Source: Streptomyces sp. yr375 (GTDB taxonomy: Bacteria > Actinomycetota > Actinomycetes > Streptomycetales > Streptomycetaceae). From it: a stretch of 64,000 nucleotides of DNA. A program made the translations under genes and the position numbers. Positions 8,823 to 16,232 of this stretch are shown here, piece by piece (the first letter of the stretch is position 1; each line of letters begins with the position of its first letter). Where the stretch lies: the NCBI RefSeq assembly GCF_900110755.1, contig NZ_FOFF01000045.1, positions 1 to 64,000 of the forward strand, written 5' to 3'. Below the pieces are notes generated by a model that made no database searches, had not been told where the DNA came from, and worked only from the letters and a program-made list of their open reading frames with translations.

Positions 8823-9625
8823 CCGACGCCGACTTGTCGTACGAGGGTGCCGGGCTGCGCGCCGAGCGCGTCTCCTACTCGGTCGGCGGCACGCTGATCC
8901 TCGACGGGGTCGACATCACCCCGCGCCCCGGAACCGTCACCGGGCTGCTCGGTCCGAACGGCTCCGGCAAGTCCACGCTGCTGCGGCTGCTCGCCGGTGT
9001 CCTCGCCCCGGCCTCCGGGGCCGTCACGCTCGACGGCCGCCCGCTGGACCGGGTGGGGCGGCGCGCGGTCGCCCAGCGGGTCGCCGTAGTCGAGCAACAG
9101 GCCGACACCCAGGTCGCGTTGAGCGTCCTGGACGTCGTACGCCTCGGCCGGGTCCCGCACCGCCGGGCCTGGAGTCCCGCCTCGGCCGAGGACGAGGCGG
9201 CCGTGCGCTCCGCGCTGGCCCGCACCGGTCTGACCGACAAGGCCGACCGCCGCTGGCACACCCTGTCCGGCGGCGAACGCCAGCGGGTCCAGATCGCCCG
9301 CGCCCTCGCCCAGCAGCCGCGCGAACTGCTGCTGGACGAGCCCACCAACCACCTCGACATCCAGCACCAGCTCGGCCTGCTGACGCTGATCACCGAACTG
9401 CGTCTGACCAGCGTCGTCGCGTTGCACGATCTGAACCTGGCCGCGATGTACTGCGACCGGCTCGTCGTCCTGCGGCAGGGCGGGGTGGTGGCCTGCGGCA
9501 GCCCGCGGGACGTCCTCACCGAGACCCTCATCGCCGACGTCTACGGTGTCCGCGCCGCCGTCACCCACGCCGACCCCGACGACCGCCCGCACATACGGTT
9601 CCTGGGAGCCGTGCCCACGCCATGA
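8819..9625 (+). CDS. btuD: ABC transporter ATP-binding protein, BtuD/FecE-like
   Basis: The 268-residue ATPase has Walker A GPNGSGKST (about residue 47), signature LSGGERQRVQIARAL, Walker B LLLDEPTNHLD and the switch histidine in VVALHDLNLAA. This is the standard set for FecE/BtuD-type importers. The start at 8819 is fixed by the ATGA overlap with the permease. It powers corrinoid uptake through the preceding permease. Confidence 0.9.
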   Translation: MTDADLSYEGAGLRAERVSYSVGGTLILDGVDITPRPGTVTGLLGPNGSGKSTLLRLLAGVLAPASGAVTLDGRPLDRVGRRAVAQRVAVVEQQADTQVALSVLDVVRLGRVPHRRAWSPASAEDEAAVRSALARTGLTDKADRRWHTLSGGERQRVQIARALAQQPRELLLDEPTNHLDIQHQLGLLTLITELRLTSVVALHDLNLAAMYCDRLVVLRQGGVVACGSPRDVLTETLIADVYGVRAAVTHADPDDRPHIRFLGAVPTP

Positions 9626-9658
9626 ACTCGCCATGACCTCGCCTGGAGGAGTCACCCC

Positions 9659-10261
9659 GTGACCAGTCGTGTCACCTTCGTCTCGCCCGCGATGAACGCG
9701 TCGCTGCGTCAGGCCCGTTTCGACGACGGGGGCTCGATCGACGCGGGCGGGGCGGTACGGGCCCGTGCCCTGGCCGCGAGCCTGCCCGCGGCCGTGAGCG
9801 TCGTGACGTCGCCCAGTGTGCGCTGCCGGGAGACGGCGGCGGCGCTCGGTCTCGACGCGGTGGAGGCAACGGGGACAAGGGAGTTGGCGGGGCTGGACGT
9901 GGGGCGGTGGCGGGGGCTGACCCTGGGCGAGGTCGGCGCGGATGAGCCGAAGGCGGTGGCCCGTTGGCTCGCCGATCCCGCATCCGCGCCCCACGGCGGG
10001 GAGTCCGTCGAGGACTTGTGCGGGCGGGTGACCCGCTGGCTGGAGACGTTGCAGGACACGGGCGGGGGCGGGGGCGGCCGTACGCTCGCCGTCGTCGAGC
10101 CGGAGGTCGTACGGGCCGTGGTGGTCCACGTGCTGGGCGCGCCCTCGGCGGCGTTCTGGCGGGTCGACGTGCCGCCGCTGACGGCCACCACGATCAGCGG
10201 GCGAAACGGCCGCTGGAACCTGCGACTCGGGGATCCGCTGGACGTTGCCGAACCTCGCTGA
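9659..10261 (+). CDS. Histidine-phosphatase-superfamily protein, degenerate active site
   Basis: The 200-residue protein has a phosphoglycerate-mutase-like layout, including SPSVRCRETAAALGLD and ELAGLDVGRWRGLTLGEV, resembling alpha-ribazole phosphatase (CobC) and related proteins. The N-terminal segment that normally holds the catalytic RHG triad reads VTFVSPAMNASLRQARFDDG, so the catalytic Arg-His is missing. The late histidine region is VEPEVVRAVVVHVLG. It may therefore be a non-catalytic or repurposed member. The GTG start at 9659 follows GGAGGAG. It lies 33 bases after the ATPase gene, so it is probably the last gene of the riboswitch-controlled operon, consistent with a corrinoid-related role. 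Confidence 0.75.
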   Translation: MTSRVTFVSPAMNASLRQARFDDGGSIDAGGAVRARALAASLPAAVSVVTSPSVRCRETAAALGLDAVEATGTRELAGLDVGRWRGLTLGEVGADEPKAVARWLADPASAPHGGESVEDLCGRVTRWLETLQDTGGGGGGRTLAVVEPEVVRAVVVHVLGAPSAAFWRVDVPPLTATTISGRNGRWNLRLGDPLDVAEPR

Positions 10262-10287
10262 GTCCGTCGTGGCCCGCAGAACGCGAG

Positions 10288-10315
10288 AGGGCCCCCGGAT
10301 GGTTCCGTGGGCCCT
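10288..10315. terminator. Short hairpin between convergent cobalamin-island operons
   Basis: AGGGCCC (10288-10294) and GGGCCCT (10309-10315) form a 7-bp stem with a 14-base loop just after the histidine-phosphatase-like gene. It is modest in strength but correctly placed to end the plus-strand operon. Confidence 0.5.
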
Positions 10316-10331
10316 GTCGTGGCGTCGGTCC

Positions 10332-10376
10332 GATCAAGCCAGGTCAGATCAAGTCAGGTCAGATCGGGTCCGGTCA
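10332..10376. repeat. Three tandem 15-bp repeats
   Basis: GATCAAGCCAGGTCA, GATCAAGTCAGGTCA and GATCGGGTCCGGTCA are contiguous, followed by a partial GGTCA. The array fills the space between the plus-strand operon and the stop of cbtA on the minus strand. Its role is unknown. Confidence 0.8.
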
Positions 10377-10378
10377 GG

Positions 10379-11137
10379 TCAGTGCGGGGCGGCCACCGCC
10401 GTGCCCGCGGACAGCGTGGCGGGCTTCGGGTGCAGCAGCCTCTCGGCCAGTTCGCCGAAGACCAGGCCGAAGCCTCCCCACAGCGTGAGCTGCATCGCGA
10501 GGGCGGAGAGCCGGAACCGCCACAGCAGGGTGGCCGGGAAGTCCCCCGGCACCTCGTTGACGACGGGCAGGAACTCGTAGGCCAGCCCGATGGCGAGGAC
10601 GAAGCCGAGGACGGCGACGACGGTGGCGTGCCAGTTGCCCAGCCTCGGCGCGAGCCGCTTGCCGGCGATCACCGCGGCGACCGCGAGGAGCACGCTGAGC
10701 ACCATCATCAGGAAGTAGAGGGTGGTGCGCTCGCCGATGGTGTCCGGGTCGCCCACGGACGGCGGGTTGGCCGGGTACTTGAGGAACGGCACGACGTACA
10801 CGGCGAGCAGCGCGGTGCCCGACAGCAGCAGCGCGGTGGCCCGGGGGCCGAAGCGGCCGACGCGGCCGAGCGCGAAGCAGTAGGCGAGGGCGGCGATGCC
10901 GCCGAAGGCGACGCCGTAGATCAGAACGCCGGTGGCGAGTCCGGCGGTGGACTGCAGGCTGCGGGAGACGAGTTCGACCTCGTGTCCGTGGGCCGGGGCG
11001 TGGGATTCCTCGAAGCCGATGGCGCTGTCGACGGTCGGTTCGCCGAGGAGGTAGGCGACGATCAGGGCGAGCACGCCGGCGCCGAGGCCGGCGAGCATGC
11101 CCCGCACGAGCAGGTTTCTTACCGTTGCGGAGTTCAC
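10379..11137 (-). CDS. cbtA: CbtA-family cobalt transporter component
   Basis: The 252-residue membrane protein shows the CbtA pattern: an N-terminal helix after MNSATVRNLLVRGMLAGLGAG, an external His-containing loop (SHAPAHGHEVELVSRSLQS), and further helices with FLKYPANPP and GDPDTIGERTTLYF. CbtA and CbtB were proposed from comparative genomics as a B12-riboswitch-controlled cobalt uptake pair; biochemical proof is limited. It follows cbtB by 22 bases on the same strand, downstream of a cobalamin riboswitch. This fits cobalt supply for de novo corrinoid synthesis, complementing the corrinoid importer on the opposite strand. Confidence 0.9.
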   Translation of the reverse strand: MNSATVRNLLVRGMLAGLGAGVLALIVAYLLGEPTVDSAIGFEESHAPAHGHEVELVSRSLQSTAGLATGVLIYGVAFGGIAALAYCFALGRVGRFGPRATALLLSGTALLAVYVVPFLKYPANPPSVGDPDTIGERTTLYFLMMVLSVLLAVAAVIAGKRLAPRLGNWHATVVAVLGFVLAIGLAYEFLPVVNEVPGDFPATLLWRFRLSALAMQLTLWGGFGLVFGELAERLLHPKPATLSAGTAVAAPH

Positions 11138-11159
11138 GGGTGTGCTGGTTTCCCCTCGG

Positions 11160-11381
11160 TCAGTGGCAGGGGAAGCCGAGGAGGTGACGGGCGTCGTGCA
11201 CCCACTCGTGGACGTCCTCGCCGGAGACGACGGACGTCGCGCCCTGCTCGGCGCCGACGAAGTACAGCAGGACCAGCATCAGGATGCCGAAGAAGACCGC
11301 CCAGGGGGCGATGTCCCTCAACGGCAGCTTCGCGGGGATGACAGGGGTGTTGACGGTCGGCTGGGCGACGTGCTGAGCCAT
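11160..11381 (-). CDS. cbtB: CbtB-family protein
   Basis: A 73-residue protein with one membrane helix (APWAVFFGILMLVLLYFVG) and a C-terminal soluble tail holding conserved histidines (HEWVHDARHLLGFPCH), probably metal ligands. This is the typical CbtB form. The ATG follows GGAGG by 7 bases. It heads a two-gene operon with cbtA under the riboswitch located just upstream. Confidence 0.9.
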   Translation of the reverse strand: MAQHVAQPTVNTPVIPAKLPLRDIAPWAVFFGILMLVLLYFVGAEQGATSVVSGEDVHEWVHDARHLLGFPCH

Positions 11382-11429
11382 GGCAGGGCCTCCTCTGGGA
11401 GTTCGCGTCCCATCTCGGTGGTGCAGAGG

Positions 11430-11562
11430 ACGGCGCTCCCGGGTCTGACTAGCGGTTCGCCCCCGTCCAGCGGGGCGGACCGACCACAGTGGCGCGACCG
11501 TGCCGGATTCTCACCGGCTTCCGTGATGCCGTCGTCGATAACAGACCGACGGTACCGTGTGT
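11430..11562 (-). promoter_or_regulatory. Cobalamin riboswitch (leader of cbtB-cbtA)
   Basis: Read on the minus strand, the core is GGAAGCCGGTGAGAATCCGG followed by CACGGTCGCGCCACTGTGG, a close match to the cobalamin riboswitch core. The distal B12 box AGTCAGACCCGGGAGCGCC lies at 11450-11432, about 50 bases before the cbtB start. It would shut down the cobalt transport pair when cobalamin is plentiful. The upstream end is approximate. Confidence 0.88.
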
Positions 11563-11584
11563 CGCGTTCATGGCCAATAGCGCG

Positions 11585-11620
11585 CCACCTGGCGTGATCC
11601 CGCTCTCCCCCGCCAGGTGG
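11585..11620. terminator. Hairpin terminator downstream of the MFS gene
   Basis: CCACCTGGCG and CGCCAGGTGG are perfect 10-bp arms around a 16-base loop, 30 bases past the stop of the minus-strand exporter gene and upstream of the cbtB riboswitch. It insulates the two transcription units. Confidence 0.7.
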
Positions 11621-11650
11621 CCCGCGTCACCGTCCCCTACGGTGCCCGGT

Positions 11651-13285
11651 TCAGTGCGCGGAGTCGGCGTACTCCGCGGCTTCGGCGTGCGTCGCGGGCT
11701 CCGCGTCCCGGTCCGCCTGCTGGTCCTGGCCGCCGGTGGTCCGGTGGCGGCCGGGCAGGACCAGCAGGACGAGTACGGTTCCGGCGGCCATGATGACGCC
11801 GCCGACGAGGCTGGTGTGGGCGATGGCGTGGGCGAAGGACTCGTGGACCGCGGCGACCAGGGTCTGGGCCTGCTGGAGGCCGCCTTGGGGGCTCTTCGCG
11901 ACCTGCTCGGCGACCGCGACGCCGCCGCCCACCGAGTCCTTGGCGATGTCCATCGCGGCGGCCGGGAGATGCCCGCCGACCAGCTCGGTCAGCCGGTCCT
12001 TGTACGACGTGGCGAGCAGCGAGCCGAGGATGGCGATGCCGAGCGACGCGCCGAGTTCCAGCGCGGTGTCGTTGGCGCCGCCGCCGACGCCGAGCTCCGA
12101 CTCGGGGAAGGAGCCCATGACGGTGTCGGTGGCCGGTGACAGGCTCAGGCCGATCGCGAAGCCGAGGAGCAGCAGCGGCGCGAGGAAGTCGGTGTACGTG
12201 GAGCCCGCCTCGATGCGGGTGAGCAGCAGGACGCCGGCCGTGCCGATCGCCATGCCGGTGCCGACGACGAGCTTGACGCCCAGCCTGGGCGCCAGCCGCC
12301 CGGTGACCGCCGCCCCGACGAAGACGGCGCCGGCCAGCGGCAGCAGCCGTACGCCGGTCTCCAGCGCGTTGTAGCCGAGGACGAACTGCAGGAACTGGGT
12401 GGAGTAGTAGATCGAGCCGAAGGTGCCGAAGAAGAAGAACAGCACCGCGAGCATGGAGCCGGTGAAGGGGCGCTCGCGGAACTTGCGCACGTCCAGCATG
12501 GGGTGGGGGTGGCGCAACTCCCAGGCGACGAAGGCCGGCAGGCCGACGGCGGCGAGCACGGCGGCGGCGATCGGGCCGGTGCCCCAGCCGAAGTGCGGGC
12601 CCTCGATGGTCGCGTAGACCAGGCTGCCGACGGTGACGATCGACAGCAGACCGCCGACGTAGTCGATGCCGCCCGCCTTCGCCGCCTTCGACGGCGGGAC
12701 CAGGAACAGCGCGCCGACGACGCCGAGGAGCGCGACGGGGACGTTCATCAGGAAGGTCGAGCCCCACGCGTGGCTCTGCAGTAGCCAGCCGGCGGCCAGC
12801 GGACCGGCGGCGACGGCGAGTCCCGAGGTGGCGCTCCAGGCCGTGATGGCCTTCGCGCGTTCCGCCCTCGGGAAGATCGCCACGAGCAGGGACAGGGTGG
12901 CCGGCATGACGACGGCCGCGCCGACGCCCATGATCGCGCGGGCCACGATGACCAGGTCGGTGCCGTGCACCAGCCCGCCCGTCACCGAGCCGGCCGCGAA
13001 GATCAGCAGCCCCAGGACCAGCGCGCCGCGCCGGCTGTACTTGTCGCCGATCGAGCCCAGCACGAGCATCAGTGCCGCGTACGGGACGGTGTAGCCGTCG
13101 ATGACCCATTGCAGGTCGCTGCTGGAGAGCCCCAGGTCCGTCGTCATGTCCGGTGCCGCCACGATCAGCGACGTGTTCGCCATGACCACGATCAGCAGGC
13201 TCAGACACAGCACCAGCAGCGCCCACCAGCGCCGTGGATACGGCTCGGTCATCTTCTCGGCGGGCGTGCGGACAACGAGCGGCAT
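11651..13285 (-). CDS. MFS drug exporter, DHA2 (14-helix, EmrB/QacA) family
   Basis: The 544-residue protein has the DHA2 pattern: LQWVIDGYTVPYAALMLVLG near helix 2, GSIGDKYSRRGALVLG (motif A), and the antiporter-motif-like region around GVGAAVVMPATLSLL. Fourteen helices fit the length. It would export amphipathic drugs or metabolites by proton antiport. The ATG at 13285 is preferred over one 33 bases in because AGGAG lies 7 bases upstream. An operator-like pair of repeats overlaps its promoter. The last 30 residues are a soluble Asp/Glu/Ala-rich tail. The substrate is unknown; it lies 7 kb from the NRPS operon, so a link is speculative. Confidence 0.88.
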   Translation of the reverse strand: MPLVVRTPAEKMTEPYPRRWWALLVLCLSLLIVVMANTSLIVAAPDMTTDLGLSSSDLQWVIDGYTVPYAALMLVLGSIGDKYSRRGALVLGLLIFAAGSVTGGLVHGTDLVIVARAIMGVGAAVVMPATLSLLVAIFPRAERAKAITAWSATSGLAVAAGPLAAGWLLQSHAWGSTFLMNVPVALLGVVGALFLVPPSKAAKAGGIDYVGGLLSIVTVGSLVYATIEGPHFGWGTGPIAAAVLAAVGLPAFVAWELRHPHPMLDVRKFRERPFTGSMLAVLFFFFGTFGSIYYSTQFLQFVLGYNALETGVRLLPLAGAVFVGAAVTGRLAPRLGVKLVVGTGMAIGTAGVLLLTRIEAGSTYTDFLAPLLLLGFAIGLSLSPATDTVMGSFPESELGVGGGANDTALELGASLGIAILGSLLATSYKDRLTELVGGHLPAAAMDIAKDSVGGGVAVAEQVAKSPQGGLQQAQTLVAAVHESFAHAIAHTSLVGGVIMAAGTVLVLLVLPGRHRTTGGQDQQADRDAEPATHAEAAEYADSAH

Positions 13286-13326
13286 CGGGGGGCTCCTGAG
13301 GGTGGCGCGGCACTGCGAGCAGTTAT

Positions 13327-13371
13327 TTGCCCAACGATGTGCAGGCTAATTCATTGCTCACCGATGTGCAA
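13327..13371 (-). promoter_or_regulatory. Promoter with two operator-like repeats upstream of the MFS exporter
   Basis: On the minus strand TTGCAC (plus 13366-13371) and TAGCCT (13343-13348) are spaced by exactly 17 bases. Two direct copies of TTGCYCAMCGATGTGCA (13327-13343 and 13354-13370, plus-strand sense) overlap both hexamers. The second copy extends to a dyad (TTGC ten bases apart from GCAA). This is the layout of a repressor site, as for TetR- or MarR-type control of exporters. No regulator gene is adjacent. Confidence 0.55.
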
Positions 13372-13460
13372 TTATCCCCTCGGAGCCACCCCCGGAGAGC
13401 CGCCCCCGGAGCCCCCGGCGCGGTCAGTGGTGCGGGTGAGTGGTGTGGTCAGTGGTGCGG

Positions 13461-14306
13461 TCAGCCCTTGGCCGGAGCGGCCGGCGTGGCGGGCTCGGCC
13501 GGGGCGAGCACGACGAAGTCGGCGTTCGACGGGTCGAGGCAGACGGCCAGGCGGCCGACGCCCTCCATGTCCGCCGGGCCCATCTGTACGCTGCCGCCGT
13601 TCTTGGCGACCGCCGCGACCGCGGTGTCACAGTCGGTGACGGCGAACACCGGGTGCCAGTACGGCCGTCCGCCCGCGAGGGAGAGATCCTCCTTGGCGAG
13701 CTCCATGAGGCCGCCCTGCATCCGCTCGTCGGGCTGCCCGGCGGGCGTGATGATGGTGTACGTCCCCTCGCCGCTCGGCATCTCCATGTCGCCGAACCGC
13801 CAGTCGAGGACGCCGCCGTAGAACTCCTTGGCCGCCGCCGCGTCGCTCGTGTACAGCTCGGTCCAGGACAGCGAGCCCGGCTTGTCCGCCAGCTCGAAGC
13901 CCGCGTTCTTCCCCGGCTGCCAGACGGCGAACTGGCCGCCCTGCGGGTCGTCGAACTGCGCCATCCGACCCCAGTCGCCGAGGTCTCGCGTCGGCACCCG
14001 GACCGTGCCGCCCGCGCGCTCCACGGCCCGACTCACGGCGTCCGCGTCGTCGACGGTGAAATAGATCATCCAGGCCGAGCGCGCGCCCTCCTCGGTGAGC
14101 TTGCCGAGCCCGGCGACGGTCTTGCCGTCCTTCTGGAACATTCCCCCTTCCATCTCCTCGCTGTCGCCTGCGCCCTCGCCCTCGCCCTCCATGGGCTCGT
14201 ACTTCCAGCCCAGCACCGCGCCGTAGAAAGCGGCGGTGGCCTTGACGTCGGGGGCGCCCAGGTCGAGCCAACAGGGGGTGCCGGGAGTGGGGTCAGTGGT
14301 GATCAC
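13461..14306 (-). CDS. Two-domain VOC (glyoxalase/bleomycin-resistance fold) protein
   Basis: The 281-residue protein is a tandem of two vicinal-oxygen-chelate domains, roughly residues 5-130 and 145-270. Each begins with a PCWLDLGAPDVKATAAFYGAVLGW-like unit; the second is LSWTELYTSDAAAAKEFYGG. Such proteins may be dioxygenases, hydrolases or drug-binding proteins; substrate and metal dependence are not evident. The GTG start at 14306 follows AAGGGA. An acidic Glu/Gly insert (GEGEGAGDSEEME) lies in the first domain. It stands downstream of the FAD monooxygenase on the same strand with an 80-base gap, so a functional link, such as handling an oxidised aromatic, is possible but not shown. Confidence 0.8.
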   Translation of the reverse strand: MITTDPTPGTPCWLDLGAPDVKATAAFYGAVLGWKYEPMEGEGEGAGDSEEMEGGMFQKDGKTVAGLGKLTEEGARSAWMIYFTVDDADAVSRAVERAGGTVRVPTRDLGDWGRMAQFDDPQGGQFAVWQPGKNAGFELADKPGSLSWTELYTSDAAAAKEFYGGVLDWRFGDMEMPSGEGTYTIITPAGQPDERMQGGLMELAKEDLSLAGGRPYWHPVFAVTDCDTAVAAVAKNGGSVQMGPADMEGVGRLAVCLDPSNADFVVLAPAEPATPAAPAKG

Positions 14307-14387
14307 GGCGATTCCCTTCGCAGATCCGGTGATTTCAGCCTGACACCGGGCACTGACAATCGCGCGTCGACGCCGCTCCCACCCCCG

Positions 14388-16088
14388 TCAGGGCCTCCGT
14401 GGACCTGCCGCTCCGCGCAGTTGCCGGCGGGCGGCGGCGAGCAGGGCGTCGAGGTCGTCCGCCGTGTGGACGCCGCCGAAGACGTAGTGGTCGGGGCGGG
14501 CCAGCACCGCGACGCACGACTGCCGGCCCAGCCAGCCGTCCAGGACGGGCTGCTCCTCGCGGTACTCGTCCGGGCCCTCGATCGTGGTGTCCTCCATCGG
14601 CCGGACCAGCCGGACCAGGGTGATCGGGAAGCCGTCCGCCGACGCGTGGGCGCGCAGGGCGGATGCGACCGCCTCCGGGTCCGTGTCGGGCCGCAGGACC
14701 AGGCGGAAGGTGCTCCCGGTGAACTCGTCAAGCAGTCCGGTGGCGGACCGGGCGTCGGTCACCCTCGGCTGCGGCAGCAGGTCGCCGCGCGCGGGGAACC
14801 CCTCCGGCGCGAGGAAGCCCGCGAGCAGTCCGGGGATCAGGGACTGCCGGACCGTCCCCTCGGGCCGCTCGGCCAGCTCCGCCAGCAGGTCCACGTCCCG
14901 TTTGGCGGCCGTGGCGGCGTCCCGTTCGCAGATGACGTGCCCGAACTCCTTCGCCGTGAGCGTGACGTGACGTACGTGCGGGTCGCGCTCGCGTTGGTAG
15001 GTGTCGAGCAGCGACTCGTCCGCGCCGGCGCGCAGCCGCAGGGCGAGTTTCCACATCAGGTTGGACGCGTCGCGGATGCCCTGGCACATGCCCTGCGCGA
15101 GGAACGGCGGGGTCATGTGCGCCGCGTCGCCGAGGAAGAACAGCCGCCGCACCCGCCACTGCTTCAGGACCAGGGCGTGGAAGCGGTAGGTGGACGCCCG
15201 CCACAGGTCGTACTCCCCCGGCGGGAGCCAGCGCGCCAGCAGGCCGCCGATGAAGTCCGGGTCGGTCATGTCCTCGGGCCGCTCGCCGGGGTTGATCATG
15301 AACTCCCAGCGGCGGTGGTTCCCCGGCCCCACGACGAAGGTGCTGGGCCGGTCCGGCTCGCAGTACTGGACGTTCGTCCGCGGCAGCCCGGCCCCCGCGC
15401 CGGGACGCAGCCGTACGTCCACCACCAGCCACGGCTCGTCGAAGTCCAGGTCGTCCATCCTGAGCCCCAGCCGCTTGCGCGCCGGGCTGCCGCCGCCGTC
15501 GCAGGCCAGCACGTACCGCGCGCGCACCGTGCGGGGGCGGCCCGCCGGGTCGACGGCGTGCACGGTGGCGCCGTCGTCGTCGAGGCGTACGTCCGTCACC
15601 TCGGTGGCGAGGTGCACGTCGACGCCGGCCGCCCCGTCGAGCCGGCGGCGCAGGGTGGTCTCCAGGTGGGGCTGGTCGAAGACGTAGTTGGGCGCCCAGC
15701 CGAGGAGGTGCGGCGGCGGCGCGGCGTCGATGCGCTTGATGACCTGCCCGTCGGCGTTGCGGTACTCGGAGGGCCGGTACGGCATGGTGTGGCCGGCGAT
15801 CGCGTCGGCCAGCCCGAGGCCGGCGAAGACGCGCATCGCCTCGTGGTCGAACCCGGCGGCCCGGGGCCGCGGCTCGACCTCGGCGGCCCGGTCGAAGGCC
15901 ACGACCCGCAGCCCCAGGTCGTGCGCGAGGTTCGCGGCCGTGGCCCCGACCGGCCCCAGCCCCACGACCACCACGTCCGCGTCGAAGCCCGCGTCGAACT
16001 CCGCGGCGCTCCCGCCGCGCGTATCGCTCCCGGCGTTCGCGGTGCTGTCGTTGTCGGTGCTGTCGGTGTTGTCGGCGCTCTCGGTCAC
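14388..16088 (-). CDS. FAD-dependent aromatic monooxygenase, MhpA-like
   Basis: The 566-residue flavoprotein has an FAD-binding GLGPVGATAAN near residue 45, the DG motif in LACDGGGSPARKRLGL, and the GD motif in FFLGDAAHMTPPFLAQGMC. This is the class A flavoprotein hydroxylase signature, most like 3-(3-hydroxyphenyl)propionate hydroxylases. It would hydroxylate an aromatic substrate using NAD(P)H and O2. A GTG at 16088 is chosen because GAAGGGG lies about 7 bases upstream and it leaves a short Asp/Asn/Ser-rich leader before the Rossmann strand; an in-frame upstream extension to 16481 would cover the divergent promoter. It is divergent from the cysteine-desulfurase-like gene over about 145 bases containing a 16-bp dyad. 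Confidence 0.82.
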   Translation of the reverse strand: MTESADNTDSTDNDSTANAGSDTRGGSAAEFDAGFDADVVVVGLGPVGATAANLAHDLGLRVVAFDRAAEVEPRPRAAGFDHEAMRVFAGLGLADAIAGHTMPYRPSEYRNADGQVIKRIDAAPPPHLLGWAPNYVFDQPHLETTLRRRLDGAAGVDVHLATEVTDVRLDDDGATVHAVDPAGRPRTVRARYVLACDGGGSPARKRLGLRMDDLDFDEPWLVVDVRLRPGAGAGLPRTNVQYCEPDRPSTFVVGPGNHRRWEFMINPGERPEDMTDPDFIGGLLARWLPPGEYDLWRASTYRFHALVLKQWRVRRLFFLGDAAHMTPPFLAQGMCQGIRDASNLMWKLALRLRAGADESLLDTYQRERDPHVRHVTLTAKEFGHVICERDAATAAKRDVDLLAELAERPEGTVRQSLIPGLLAGFLAPEGFPARGDLLPQPRVTDARSATGLLDEFTGSTFRLVLRPDTDPEAVASALRAHASADGFPITLVRLVRPMEDTTIEGPDEYREEQPVLDGWLGRQSCVAVLARPDHYVFGGVHTADDLDALLAAARRQLRGAAGPRRP

Positions 16089-16135
16089 CTGTGGCCCCTT
16101 CCGACCCGGCGGAATGAACTCGTCAAACCCAAGAC

Positions 16136-16151
16136 TGTCAAGGGTCTGACA
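16136..16151. promoter_or_regulatory. Dyad operator-like site in the divergent promoter region
   Basis: TGTCA-AGGGTC-TGACA is an inverted repeat in the 144-base gap between the two divergent genes. On the minus strand, TTGACA followed 17 bases later by TTCATT gives a plausible promoter for the monooxygenase that overlaps the dyad. A GntR- or TetR-type regulator could control both genes. Confidence 0.45.
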
Positions 16152-16232
16152 ATATCGTGCGGCGCGACGCGATCCGGACGAACCGGGTCCAACGGCTGGT
16201 GGGCCCCGGCCCCGGGTGTCAGAGTCTGGGCC

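Noticed and set aside
7622..10129. Minus-strand open frame of about 835 codons across the corrinoid importer genes
   Set aside because: The plus strand has three overlapping genes with clear ABC transporter motifs; the antisense frame is Arg/Pro/Ser/Thr-rich without motifs.
13440..16232. Very long plus-strand frame leading into the desulfurase-like gene
   Set aside because: Only its 3' part (from 16233) is real. The upstream part is antisense to the VOC and FAD monooxygenase genes, which have clear motifs on the minus strand.
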